7,998 nt of DNA from Chitinophagaceae bacterium. GTDB taxonomy: Bacteria; Bacteroidota; Bacteroidia; Chitinophagales; Chitinophagaceae. The translations under genes and the position numbers were made by a program. The stretch spans positions 1 through 7,998 of the forward strand of contig JAJTCI010000096.1 in assembly GCA_021323155.1 (NCBI GenBank). The letters are read 5' to 3'. Numbering within the stretch: position 1 is the stretch's first letter; every line of letters begins with the position of its first letter. Positions 1-6,187 of the stretch are shown here, one piece after another. The notes under the pieces are model-generated. The model saw only the letters and a program-made list of their open reading frames with translations, was not told the origin of the DNA and did not search any database.

Positions 1-554
1 TAGACACCATCGCCAACAGTTGATAGCTGGAAGCCGGGCAAACCGGACGACGCAATGAATTCAAAGGACCCGCATCCAAGGTACTCACCTGCACTCACAT
101 CATAAACTTTTGATGTGAAGCGCGGCTGCTCCTCCTGCAGGTGCCCCGGATTCTGGAACACGATCGCATAATTGTATATGATACTGTACTCGTCCTTATC
201 AGCCGGTACGATAAACGTAAAACTTACTTTGTCGGCTTCGGCACCTGTTTCGGCGTTGCCCAGTTTAACTGAATAACCGCTGCCATTTGGACAATTGACA
301 GGAAAGTTTCCGAATGGGTCAAGCTGCTGGGGATAAGAATTCTGAAGAATGGTATGCCTGTTGGGCATTACACCTGGACCCGTATAACCACCAAGCGTTC
401 CTGTGGCGCTGATATATCCGCCGTAACATTTCCACCCGCTAAAACTGCCACGTTCAAAGCCAATGTTATCCGGACAACTGCGCTGCGCGAAGCTGGTGCT
501 GTGAGATAATAAGATCATCAGCACGCCCAATATCAACCTGCAACTTCGCGTCAT
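1..554 (-). CDS. N-terminal part of a large secreted PKD/gliding-associated-type protein (3' end outside window)
   Basis: An open frame reads leftward from the ATG at 552-554 without a stop to the window edge, giving 184 residues. Residues 1-24 form a Sec signal peptide (basic MTR start, hydrophobic LILGVLMILL core, likely cleavage after SFAQ). The rest resembles the N-terminal module of very large Bacteroidota surface proteins that carry PKD repeats and a C-terminal type IX secretion sorting domain. Family-like stretches are CPDNIGFERGSFSGWKCY (27-44), NGSGYSVKLGN (90-100), VFQNPGH (132-138), EQPRF (142-146) and LPGF (172-175). Known proteins with this opening are usually adhesin-like or linked to gliding. 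The PKD repeats and sorting domain are not in the window, so secretion route and size are inferred. The gene lies 102 nt downstream of the cytochrome gene on the same strand and probably has its own promoter. Confidence 0.8.
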   Translation of the reverse strand, partial: MTRSCRLILGVLMILLSHSTSFAQRSCPDNIGFERGSFSGWKCYGGYISATGTLGGYTGPGVMPNRHTILQNSYPQQLDPFGNFPVNCPNGSGYSVKLGNAETGAEADKVSFTFIVPADKDEYSIIYNYAIVFQNPGHLQEEQPRFTSKVYDVSAGEYLGCGSFEFIASSGLPGFQLSTVGDGV

Positions 555-589
555 GGTAAACAAAGGATTGAAAATAAGACTTTGCAGGT

Positions 590-617
590 CAAATTTCTAT
601 CGCTTTCTAAGAATCAA
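590..617 (-). promoter_or_regulatory. Candidate Bacteroidota-type promoter for the secreted protein gene
   Basis: Read on the minus strand, a TTG (615-617) is followed after 17 nt by GAAATTTG (590-597). This matches the Bacteroidota pattern TTG-N17-23-TAnnTTTG with one mismatch in the -7 element. It sits 35 nt upstream of the ATG at 554, a sensible leader length. The match was made by eye in an AT-rich gap, so chance agreement is possible. Confidence 0.27.
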
Positions 618-656
618 CCCCAGCGGTCTGATAATTAACACAACGAAAACGTACCG

Positions 657-1007
657 TCAATCCGCATTTTCAAGCATGCCATCAGTTTTCCACTGTTTGA
701 ACACGTTGATGGCACTGTCACTAAGCTTCGGTTTCTTAAATGGCATGTAGCCTTTTTCACCCGGGTTCAACTCTATCCGGCGGATGATGTCATCGATATG
801 CGATTTTACAGATGTGTAAGTATTCAAAGCTTCAACCTTTCCCCCTTTGTCTGGGATGTGGCATGGCGTGCATTTATTCGCCACCAATGGCTGAATGTCA
901 CTGACGTAGTTCAGGTGGCGCTGGGTTTTTGCGGCCCGGCCGGAACGGCACTGGGTGAGTAGTAACGCAGAGACAGCAAGACCGATAAGCAGTAATAATT
1001 TTCTCAT
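657..1007 (-). CDS. Small monohaem cytochrome c lipoprotein
   Basis: This 116-residue protein has a lipoprotein signal: a basic MRK start, a hydrophobic stretch and a lipobox-like LLTQC with the lipidated cysteine at residue 20. A single CxxCH haem-attachment motif, CTPCH, covers residues 46-50, with His50 as the proximal ligand. Met88 in GYMPF is the likely distal haem ligand, followed by a C-terminal helix (SDSAINVFKQWKTDGML) as in class I c-type domains. The product is therefore expected to be a membrane-tethered electron carrier on the periplasmic side. The ATG at 1005-1007 is followed at once by the signal peptide. A weak -7-like TAAATTTA lies at 1028-1035 in the upstream gap, but a TTTG sits only 13 nt further up, so co-transcription with the DUF2147 gene 72 nt upstream is equally likely. 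The redox partner is unknown. Confidence 0.88.
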   Translation of the reverse strand: MRKLLLLIGLAVSALLLTQCRSGRAAKTQRHLNYVSDIQPLVANKCTPCHIPDKGGKVEALNTYTSVKSHIDDIIRRIELNPGEKGYMPFKKPKLSDSAINVFKQWKTDGMLENAD

Positions 1008-1079
1008 TTATAAGGTTTTGATCCAGATAAATTTAAGAAGTTCGCCGCCAAATCGCGGGCTATTTATATGAACGGGGTA

Positions 1080-1508
1080 TCACGCCCGCTTCCAGATGGT
1101 GGTCCGACCGAAAATGGAAAAACCGATGTAACCCCTCACCTTCAGCGTGTTCTTATCGGGCATCGTGATATAACAGTCATATTCTTTACCGCTGGAAGGG
1201 TCGTATACCTCCCCGGATGTCCATTCGTCGTCATCAAAAACAAAGTCCCTGAGTACGACAAGACCAATCACCGGCTTATTTCTCAGTTTAGCGTTGGGAT
1301 TCTTATGGTCAACCTTCGGCTTGCCATCTTTCAACGGCTCCTTCAACCAGGTGACCTTTCCATAATATTTGTTGCCGGAGCGGTAGATCTCCACTTTCAC
1401 CTTATTCTCGCTAGCGATCCAGTGCCCGACAATATCATCCGCTTTTGGCTGGGCGGCCAACGACAGGGGAACCAGGAAAAGGAGCAGAATTGAAGCAATC
1501 ACCTTCAT
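1080..1508 (-). CDS. DUF2147 family exported protein
   Basis: The protein has 142 residues when started at the ATG at 1506-1508. Residues 1-20 form a clear Sec signal peptide (MKVIASILLLFLVPLSLAAQ), which decides the start. The open frame continues upstream to 1697, but that 63-residue extension is not family-like and runs into a palindrome. The mature part shows DUF2147 hallmarks: GHW at 28-30, YYGKV at 48-52, D67 with NP at 70-71, the stretch WTSGEVYDPSSGKEYDCYI at 96-114, LKVRGYIG at 122-129 and GRTTIWKR at 134-141. The fold is expected to be beta-rich and periplasmic, and no enzymatic role is established for the family. A -7-like element 24 nt upstream (1533-1540) could drive it, and the cytochrome gene follows 72 nt downstream on the same strand. 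Family assignment is firm; function is unknown. Confidence 0.88.
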   Translation of the reverse strand: MKVIASILLLFLVPLSLAAQPKADDIVGHWIASENKVKVEIYRSGNKYYGKVTWLKEPLKDGKPKVDHKNPNAKLRNKPVIGLVVLRDFVFDDDEWTSGEVYDPSSGKEYDCYITMPDKNTLKVRGYIGFSIFGRTTIWKRA

Positions 1509-1532
1509 ATAAGGCTGTTTATTTGGTTGTTG

Positions 1533-1540
1533 CAAATACA
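1533..1540 (-). promoter_or_regulatory. Candidate -7 element for the DUF2147 gene
   Basis: On the minus strand the sequence is TGTATTTG, one mismatch from the Bacteroidota -7 consensus TAnnTTTG. It lies 24 nt upstream of the ATG at 1508, so transcription would begin about 15-20 nt before the start codon. No convincing TTTG element was found at the expected distance upstream, so support is weak. Confidence 0.22.
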
Positions 1541-1654
1541 GCACCAGCAATGGTTTTACCGGTGATTTTTTTAGCTGAAAGCTGAAAACGCAGAAAGAGG
1601 TCGCCGAGGCCTTTCCAGGGGAATGAATGCCACCTGGCCCGGGAATGGTTCGGG

Positions 1655-1746
1655 CCTCGTTCGACTGACCTTGTGACCAAGTCCATACCAAGTCCATGGT
1701 TTTATGGACTTAGTATGGACTTGGTGCAGATTTTTCCCGAACGAGG
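1655..1746. repeat. Large nested inverted repeat (outer arms)
   Basis: CCTCGTTCG at 1655-1663 is exactly complementary to CGAACGAGG at 1738-1746. The midpoint of this outer pair is 1700.5, identical to that of the inner repeat at 1676-1725, so both belong to one 92-bp palindrome. The arms are separated from the core by symmetrical 12-nt segments that hardly pair. Scattered symmetrical pairs continue outside, for example 1650-1652 with 1749-1751 and 1646-1647 with 1754-1755, suggesting a longer, partly decayed palindrome. It could form a cruciform in DNA or a long hairpin in RNA. It may be an operator, a transcript-end structure or the relic of a small non-autonomous element; the sequence alone does not decide. 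Confidence 0.85.
1676..1725. repeat. Four-copy 11-bp repeat forming a 22-bp inverted repeat core
   Basis: Two tandem copies of ACCAAGTCCAT (1676-1686 and 1687-1697) are followed by a 6-nt spacer GGTTTT and then two reverse-complement copies, ATGGACTTAGT (1704-1714) and ATGGACTTGGT (1715-1725). Three copies are identical and the third differs at one base (A at 1712). The 22-bp arms therefore pair with one mismatch (C1689 against A1712). The two-direct, two-inverted arrangement is more ordered than a simple terminator stem and is compatible with binding of two protein dimers, or with a repeat-generated hairpin. It has no T-run on the plus strand directly after the stem, although TTTTT follows at 1731-1735. 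Confidence 0.93.
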
Positions 1747-1945
1747 TGCGATGCAGGGTCGAACCAGTGCAGGGTTGTCTCCCGGTTTTGCCGCCAGATC
1801 CTGTTAAGTTTCCGACTTTAAGAGGATTTGAACCCATCTTCCCCTTCGCTTTTTTCATCACGTTAAAAAACCTTTCGTCACAATCCGCTTCAGCACCTGT
1901 CTCTTCTACGAATATTATCGTATGTTAGTGGCCCAACTTTTTGAA

Positions 1946-4714
1946 ATGAGAAAACTGATCACCGGACTGGCTTTATTGGTTATTTCAAGTACTGCTTTCC
2001 CGCAGGGTTCGATAAAAGGTAAGATCACTGACTCCTCTAAACAAGCCCTTGCCCTGGCAACCGTAACGGTGTTCAAAGCAGCCGATACTGCACTGATTAC
2101 CTACCGGCTGAGCAACCCGGAGGGTGATTTCAGGGTGCCCAACCTGCCATTGGATATACCGCTTAGAATGGTAATCAGCTTCTCGGGGTATAAAGTGCAC
2201 CGGCAGGAGTTCACGCTATCTACGTCCGCGGCCGAATTAGACGCCGGTACGATACGCCTTGATCCTGAAACCAGGACATTGGATGAGGTATTGGTGACAT
2301 CCGAACGACCGCCAGTGAGTGTGCGAAAGGATACGATTGAATTCAATGCTTCGGCATTTAAAACATTGCCAACCGCGCTGGTAGAAGACCTGTTGAAAAA
2401 GCTGCCGGGCGTACAAGTAGACAGCGATGGAAATATCAAGGTGGGCGGCAAAAAGGTGAACCGTATTCTCGTCGACGGCAAAGAGTTCTTTGGCAATGAT
2501 CCAAAAATGGCAACGCGTAACCTCCCGGCAAACGCCATCGAAAAGGTGCAGGTATCGGAAGACAAAGACGAAGCGGATATGAATCCTGACAAACCAAAAG
2601 GTGATATTGGCCAGGTCATCAACCTTAAGTTGAAAAAAGGCGTGAAGAAGGGATGGTTTGGAAAAGCATACGCCGGTGCGGGAACCGATGATTTATACGA
2701 AGGCGGTGCCATCCTGAACCTTTTTCGCGACACGATGCAACTGAGTATCCTTGGCTTCACCAACAATCTGAACCGGGCAGGCTTTGGCTTTAATGATATC
2801 CGCACGCTTGGCGGGTTCGACCGCAGCGGCACCAATTCTATATGGATGAACAGCACAGGTGGCATCAATGTGAACGGCATCAACTTCGGCGGTATGGGCG
2901 AAGGCATCAACACTTCTACCGGTTTGGGTTTTAATATGAACCACGTATTGAAAAACAGCCTTACCCTCAACTCGCAATATTTTTATGGCAGGTCCCGGAA
3001 CGACATCCGCGAAATAAACAACCGCCAGCAATTCCTGGGTGATACGACGCTTGTTACCCGTTCAGTACGGGACGAGATACTGGGATCATCCAGTCACCGG
3101 TTTGGACTTGGTTTGAAAGGAAAGATCGATTCGCTTACCCGTTTTGAATTCAAACCGGGACTGACGATCACCGACCAGGAAAGCGACAAACAAACCAGTA
3201 TTCTCAATTCAAACAATTATAAAGGAAGTCTTACTTCAAGCGATAACCACCAGCGGGTGCAGGCGAAAGATGTTTTCTACAACCACTTCTTTTCGCTTTT
3301 TAAGACCTTTAAAAACAAAAACAGGACCCTCAACATCACGCACTCGCTCAACGCAGGTAAAGGAGACAACGACCAGTTTAACGATGCCCTCAACACGTAT
3401 TTCGAAACCGGCAGCACTTACCTGCTGGAACAACTGCGGCAGCGGGAAACGGGCAATTTCAACACTACATTCAATGGGAACTATAATGAACCGATCAGCA
3501 AGCAGTTTTCCCTCCGTCTGGGTTATGCGCTCACTTATTTCAACAGCAAAGATGACCTTGCCACCTTTTTCAAGGCCCCTAGTGGGAAATACGAGATCCC
3601 GAACGACCTGCTAACGAATGCCATCAGTCGCGAAAGCTGGAGAAACAATCTCTCCGCCGGCCTTAACTGGAAATACAAAAAGCTGAGCATTACCGCCACC
3701 CTCAACTGGCTATTACTGGACATCAATAACAACTTCAAAACATCAGGTATTAAAGTACCGCAGCATTTTAAGTACCTGATGCCAGGCGTTCAGATCGCGT
3801 GGAAGGAATTCAACCTGGGATATAACGTGAACGTGTCGCCTCCCGGCATAACGGATGTTCAGCCGGTACCGGACAATTCAAACCCCTTATTCACTATTTA
3901 TGGCAATCCCAGCCTGGAACCGGCGGTATCGCATAATCTGAACATTAACTTCTTTAAGAGCATTCCCGCAAAATCGCTTTTCATCAACGCATACCTGTAT
4001 ACCAATATCCAGGACCACGCGATCACCCGCGTACGGACCATCGATGCGCAGGGTGTTCAGACTTCGCGCCCCGAGAATGTTGAAGGCAACCAGTATCTCT
4101 ACACAAATTTCTTCATCAACAAACAGTACAAACTCAACAAGAAATTCCAGTTCACGATCGGCGGTGGGTATAACATCGACTACAATAAGACTTACGTGAT
4201 TGCCAATAGCCGACGTGGTTTTGCACGGTCACTGAACTTCCGACCCCAGGCGAATGCCAGCATCAACTGGAGGGACCTTATTGAATGGAATATCTCGCAT
4301 ACCCGGGGAATAGGAAGAACGAAATACGACGGCAATGTATTTAACCCGATCGAGATACAGACGCATCGAACACAGACAGAACTCGTGGTCCGCTGGCCAA
4401 AGAACCTTGTATGGGAAACATCTCTTGCCTATAATTATAGCAGCAACGTAGCGCCTGGCATGCAAAAGACATCGGCTCTGCTGAATGGTGGTGTAACATT
4501 CCTCTTCCTTAAGGAGCAGAAAGGACAACTTAAGCTGTCTGCATTTGATCTGCTGGACGAGAACATCAGCCTGTGGCGTTACACGAACGACAATTCCATT
4601 ATCGACAGGCAGATCAACATATTGCAGCGTTATTACCTGCTCACTTTCACCTACAATATCCGGAATTTTAAGGCTGGGAAGGTTGGAGGAAAAGAACGCT
4701 TCTTTATGTTCTAG
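1946..4714 (+). CDS. TonB-dependent receptor-like outer-membrane beta-barrel protein with carboxypeptidase-regulatory N-domain
   Basis: The protein has 922 residues from the ATG at 1946. An ATG at 1922 would put eight residues (MLVAQLFE) ahead of the signal peptide and was not chosen. Residues 1-20 form the signal peptide (MRKLITGLALLVISSTAFPQ). Residues 21-106 are a carboxypeptidase-regulatory-like beta-sandwich (GSIKGKITD, GDFRVPNLP, ISFSGYKVHRQEF). A plug-like domain follows at about 111-235 (TLDEVLVTSE, LLKKLPGVQVDSDGNIKVGG, RILVDGKEFFGNDPKMA, IGQVINLKL). The remainder is a long beta-barrel, and the last residue is phenylalanine, typical of outer-membrane barrels. The sequence resembles the Bacteroidota outer membrane beta-barrel family found with CarboxypepD_reg-like domains. 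No SusD-like partner, sigma factor or anti-sigma gene adjoins it, so the substrate cannot be named. It is flanked by a palindromic intergenic region upstream and a hairpin terminator downstream. Confidence 0.9.
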   Translation: MRKLITGLALLVISSTAFPQGSIKGKITDSSKQALALATVTVFKAADTALITYRLSNPEGDFRVPNLPLDIPLRMVISFSGYKVHRQEFTLSTSAAELDAGTIRLDPETRTLDEVLVTSERPPVSVRKDTIEFNASAFKTLPTALVEDLLKKLPGVQVDSDGNIKVGGKKVNRILVDGKEFFGNDPKMATRNLPANAIEKVQVSEDKDEADMNPDKPKGDIGQVINLKLKKGVKKGWFGKAYAGAGTDDLYEGGAILNLFRDTMQLSILGFTNNLNRAGFGFNDIRTLGGFDRSGTNSIWMNSTGGINVNGINFGGMGEGINTSTGLGFNMNHVLKNSLTLNSQYFYGRSRNDIREINNRQQFLGDTTLVTRSVRDEILGSSSHRFGLGLKGKIDSLTRFEFKPGLTITDQESDKQTSILNSNNYKGSLTSSDNHQRVQAKDVFYNHFFSLFKTFKNKNRTLNITHSLNAGKGDNDQFNDALNTYFETGSTYLLEQLRQRETGNFNTTFNGNYNEPISKQFSLRLGYALTYFNSKDDLATFFKAPSGKYEIPNDLLTNAISRESWRNNLSAGLNWKYKKLSITATLNWLLLDINNNFKTSGIKVPQHFKYLMPGVQIAWKEFNLGYNVNVSPPGITDVQPVPDNSNPLFTIYGNPSLEPAVSHNLNINFFKSIPAKSLFINAYLYTNIQDHAITRVRTIDAQGVQTSRPENVEGNQYLYTNFFINKQYKLNKKFQFTIGGGYNIDYNKTYVIANSRRGFARSLNFRPQANASINWRDLIEWNISHTRGIGRTKYDGNVFNPIEIQTHRTQTELVVRWPKNLVWETSLAYNYSSNVAPGMQKTSALLNGGVTFLFLKEQKGQLKLSAFDLLDENISLWRYTNDNSIIDRQINILQRYYLLTFTYNIRNFKAGKVGGKERFFMF

Positions 4715-4731
4715 TCGCGAAATAATTCACC

Positions 4732-4764
4732 AAACAATGCAGGCCTGGTGCCTGCATTGTTTTT
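4732..4764 (+). terminator. Rho-independent terminator of the receptor gene
   Basis: AAACAATGCAGGC (4732-4744) pairs perfectly over 13 bp with GCCTGCATTGTTT (4750-4762) around a 5-nt loop CTGGT, and the T-run TTTTT lies at 4760-4764. It begins 17 nt after the TAG stop of the receptor gene. For the leftward operon the same stem starts directly after the TAA stop of the glycosyltransferase, but there it is followed by TTTGGTG rather than a long T-run. It probably serves both convergent units, more strongly in the plus direction. Confidence 0.88.
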
Positions 4765-6187
4765 AGGCCGGAGGCTGGCCGAAACCCTGCCGGGTCATCT
4801 CTCCCCAGCTCTTTTTTTTCCGGATCAGATCGATATACCCTTTCACTCCATGCCATACTACGAACGGGTGAAAAAGGAAAGGCTCGGTCAATCCGGTAAG
4901 TAAGAGCTTCATTACATCTGTTCGCCGCTTGTATTGGTTATACGTCAACACTTCCATCAAGACAGCGAAAGCGGAGTAGGTATAGCCAAAAGAAATAATG
5001 AAGAACAGAAACAACACAAATGTTCCCCAGTTGATCATCCCGAAGAATGACATTACGAGCAAGGCAACAAATCCAATGAATTCAACGGCTGGGGCGCACA
5101 TTTCAAAAAAGAACCAGTATGGATAACTCAGCATGCCTAATACGCCATACCTGGGGTTAAAGAACATCTTCTTGTGCATCTGCAATGTTTCGATAGTGCC
5201 CCTGGACCAGCGGTTGCGCTGCCGTGCAAGTATCTTGTACGAAGCCGGTGCTTCAGTCCAGCATAGCGGATCTGGAATAAAGGCAACCTTATAAGGGATA
5301 TTACGCTCTTCCAGGTATCGCCGCATCCTCACCACCAGTTCCATGTCTTCGCCAACGGTGTTGTGGTAATACCCGCCGCATTTGATAACAATATCTTTAT
5401 CAAAAGCCCCGAACGCACCTGATATCAGCAACAGCCCGTTCAACCTGCTCCACGCCATCCTTCCGAGCAGGAACGCGCGGATGTACTCGAGCACCTGCAT
5501 GCGCGGAAGGTATTGCAGTGGCAACCGCACCTTCAACAGTTTGCCATGTTCGATAAGACAGGAATTTGCGATACGTATAACCCCACCCGTGGCGATCACC
5601 CTTACCTCGGTCTCCTCAATGAACGGTTTCACCAGCTTTAGCAGTGCGTCCTGCTCCAACACGCAATCCACATCGATACAGACGATATAGTTATTTGATG
5701 CGATGTTCACTCCTACGTTCAAAGCGTCAGCTTTCCCACCATTTACCTTATCTACCACCACCAGCTTCCTGAAAACAGGGTTGCGGCTTTTGTAAACGCC
5801 GCGCACGTCTTTCGAAGGCACCTGCTGGCGTACAAAAAAATCCATCTTCTCCAGGTCATACGCATCGATAAGTTTTTGAAGCGTGTCGTCTTTGCTGCCA
5901 TCGTTAATGATCACTACCTCCAGGTTGCTGTAATACACCGACAATAGCGATCGTACATTTTCGATGATTGTAGCACCTTCATTGTAAGCAGGTGCAAGTA
6001 TGCTGATGGAAGGCACATGGGGCGACGAAACAAGTGTCTTGTAATCGGTAAAACTGTTCTTGTGCATATACCGTCGTGCGTCGCCGGTAGAATAGATAGC
6101 GATCAACAAGTAAAAGATCAATAGCGTCACCGAGTAGGCAAAGATCACATAAGTAATAAAATCATATATCAGCGATTCCCAGTTCAC
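4763..6187 (-). CDS. Processive family 2 glycosyltransferase, membrane-bound (polysaccharide synthase type)
   Basis: This 474-residue protein has the full motif set of processive GT2 synthases such as cellulose, hyaluronan or poly-GlcNAc synthases. These are PAYNEG (66-71), INDGS with Asp96, the sugar-nucleotide/metal motif DVD (172-174), the GED catalytic-base motif (279-281) and QRNRW (323-327), the QxxRW acceptor-site motif. An N-terminal membrane segment covers about 10-33, and at least two more lie in the C-terminal part (about 353-382 and 386-412). It would polymerise a sugar from a nucleotide-activated donor on the cytoplasmic face and pass the chain across the inner membrane. No PilZ domain follows the last membrane segments. 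The start is GTG at 6185-6187, overlapping the upstream TGA as GTGA. The first internal ATG (Met41) would remove the first membrane segment. The polymer cannot be told from sequence. Confidence 0.9.
   Translation of the reverse strand: MNWESLIYDFITYVIFAYSVTLLIFYLLIAIYSTGDARRYMHKNSFTDYKTLVSSPHVPSISILAPAYNEGATIIENVRSLLSVYYSNLEVVIINDGSKDDTLQKLIDAYDLEKMDFFVRQQVPSKDVRGVYKSRNPVFRKLVVVDKVNGGKADALNVGVNIASNNYIVCIDVDCVLEQDALLKLVKPFIEETEVRVIATGGVIRIANSCLIEHGKLLKVRLPLQYLPRMQVLEYIRAFLLGRMAWSRLNGLLLISGAFGAFDKDIVIKCGGYYHNTVGEDMELVVRMRRYLEERNIPYKVAFIPDPLCWTEAPASYKILARQRNRWSRGTIETLQMHKKMFFNPRYGVLGMLSYPYWFFFEMCAPAVEFIGFVALLVMSFFGMINWGTFVLFLFFIISFGYTYSAFAVLMEVLTYNQYKRRTDVMKLLLTGLTEPFLFHPFVVWHGVKGYIDLIRKKKSWGEMTRQGFGQPPA

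Larger units (their letters stand above)
1509..1945. other. 437-nt divergent intergenic region with no credible gene
   Basis: This stretch separates the leftward DUF2147 gene from the rightward TonB-linked receptor gene and should hold promoters for both. Open frames crossing it on either strand lack family-like sequence or export signals and are partly a product of the palindrome: both strands begin an ORF with MDLVWTW from its two arms. Other visible features are a perfect 7-bp tandem duplication AGCTGAA at 1573-1586 and an 8-bp direct repeat TGCAGGGT at 1752-1759 and 1768-1775. A weak plus-strand promoter-like pair, TTTG (1787-1790) and TAAGTTTC (1805-1812), has a short 14-nt spacer and would leave a leader of about 130 nt. 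No tRNA or riboswitch-like structure was recognised. Confidence 0.7.

Noticed and set aside
1573..1586. Tandem AGCTGAA duplication as a functional repeat
   Set aside because: Two 7-bp copies are easily due to chance and no further copies were seen nearby.
1509..1697. N-terminal extension of the DUF2147 protein up to an ATG at 1697
   Set aside because: The extra 63 residues precede a perfect signal peptide, do not look like the family and arise partly from the palindrome.
1655..1746. Palindrome read as a simple rho-independent terminator
   Set aside because: It lies upstream of both divergent genes rather than after a stop codon, and no T-run directly follows the core stem. A weak transcript-end role is not fully excluded.
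1571..1928. Overlapping small ORFs on both strands (1571-1861 minus, 1704-1928 plus)
   Set aside because: Both cross the inverted repeat, which makes both strands read MDLVWTW. There is no recognisable domain or export signal, and the plus-strand frame overlaps the start of the receptor gene.
1922..1945. Start of the receptor gene at the ATG at 1922
   Set aside because: It would add MLVAQLFE ahead of a normal signal peptide beginning MRKLITG; the ATG at 1946 is the better fit.
2101..2970. 289-residue open frame on the minus strand inside the receptor gene
   Set aside because: It is an antisense shadow of a well-supported gene and shows no domain, only low-complexity S/P/R-rich sequence.
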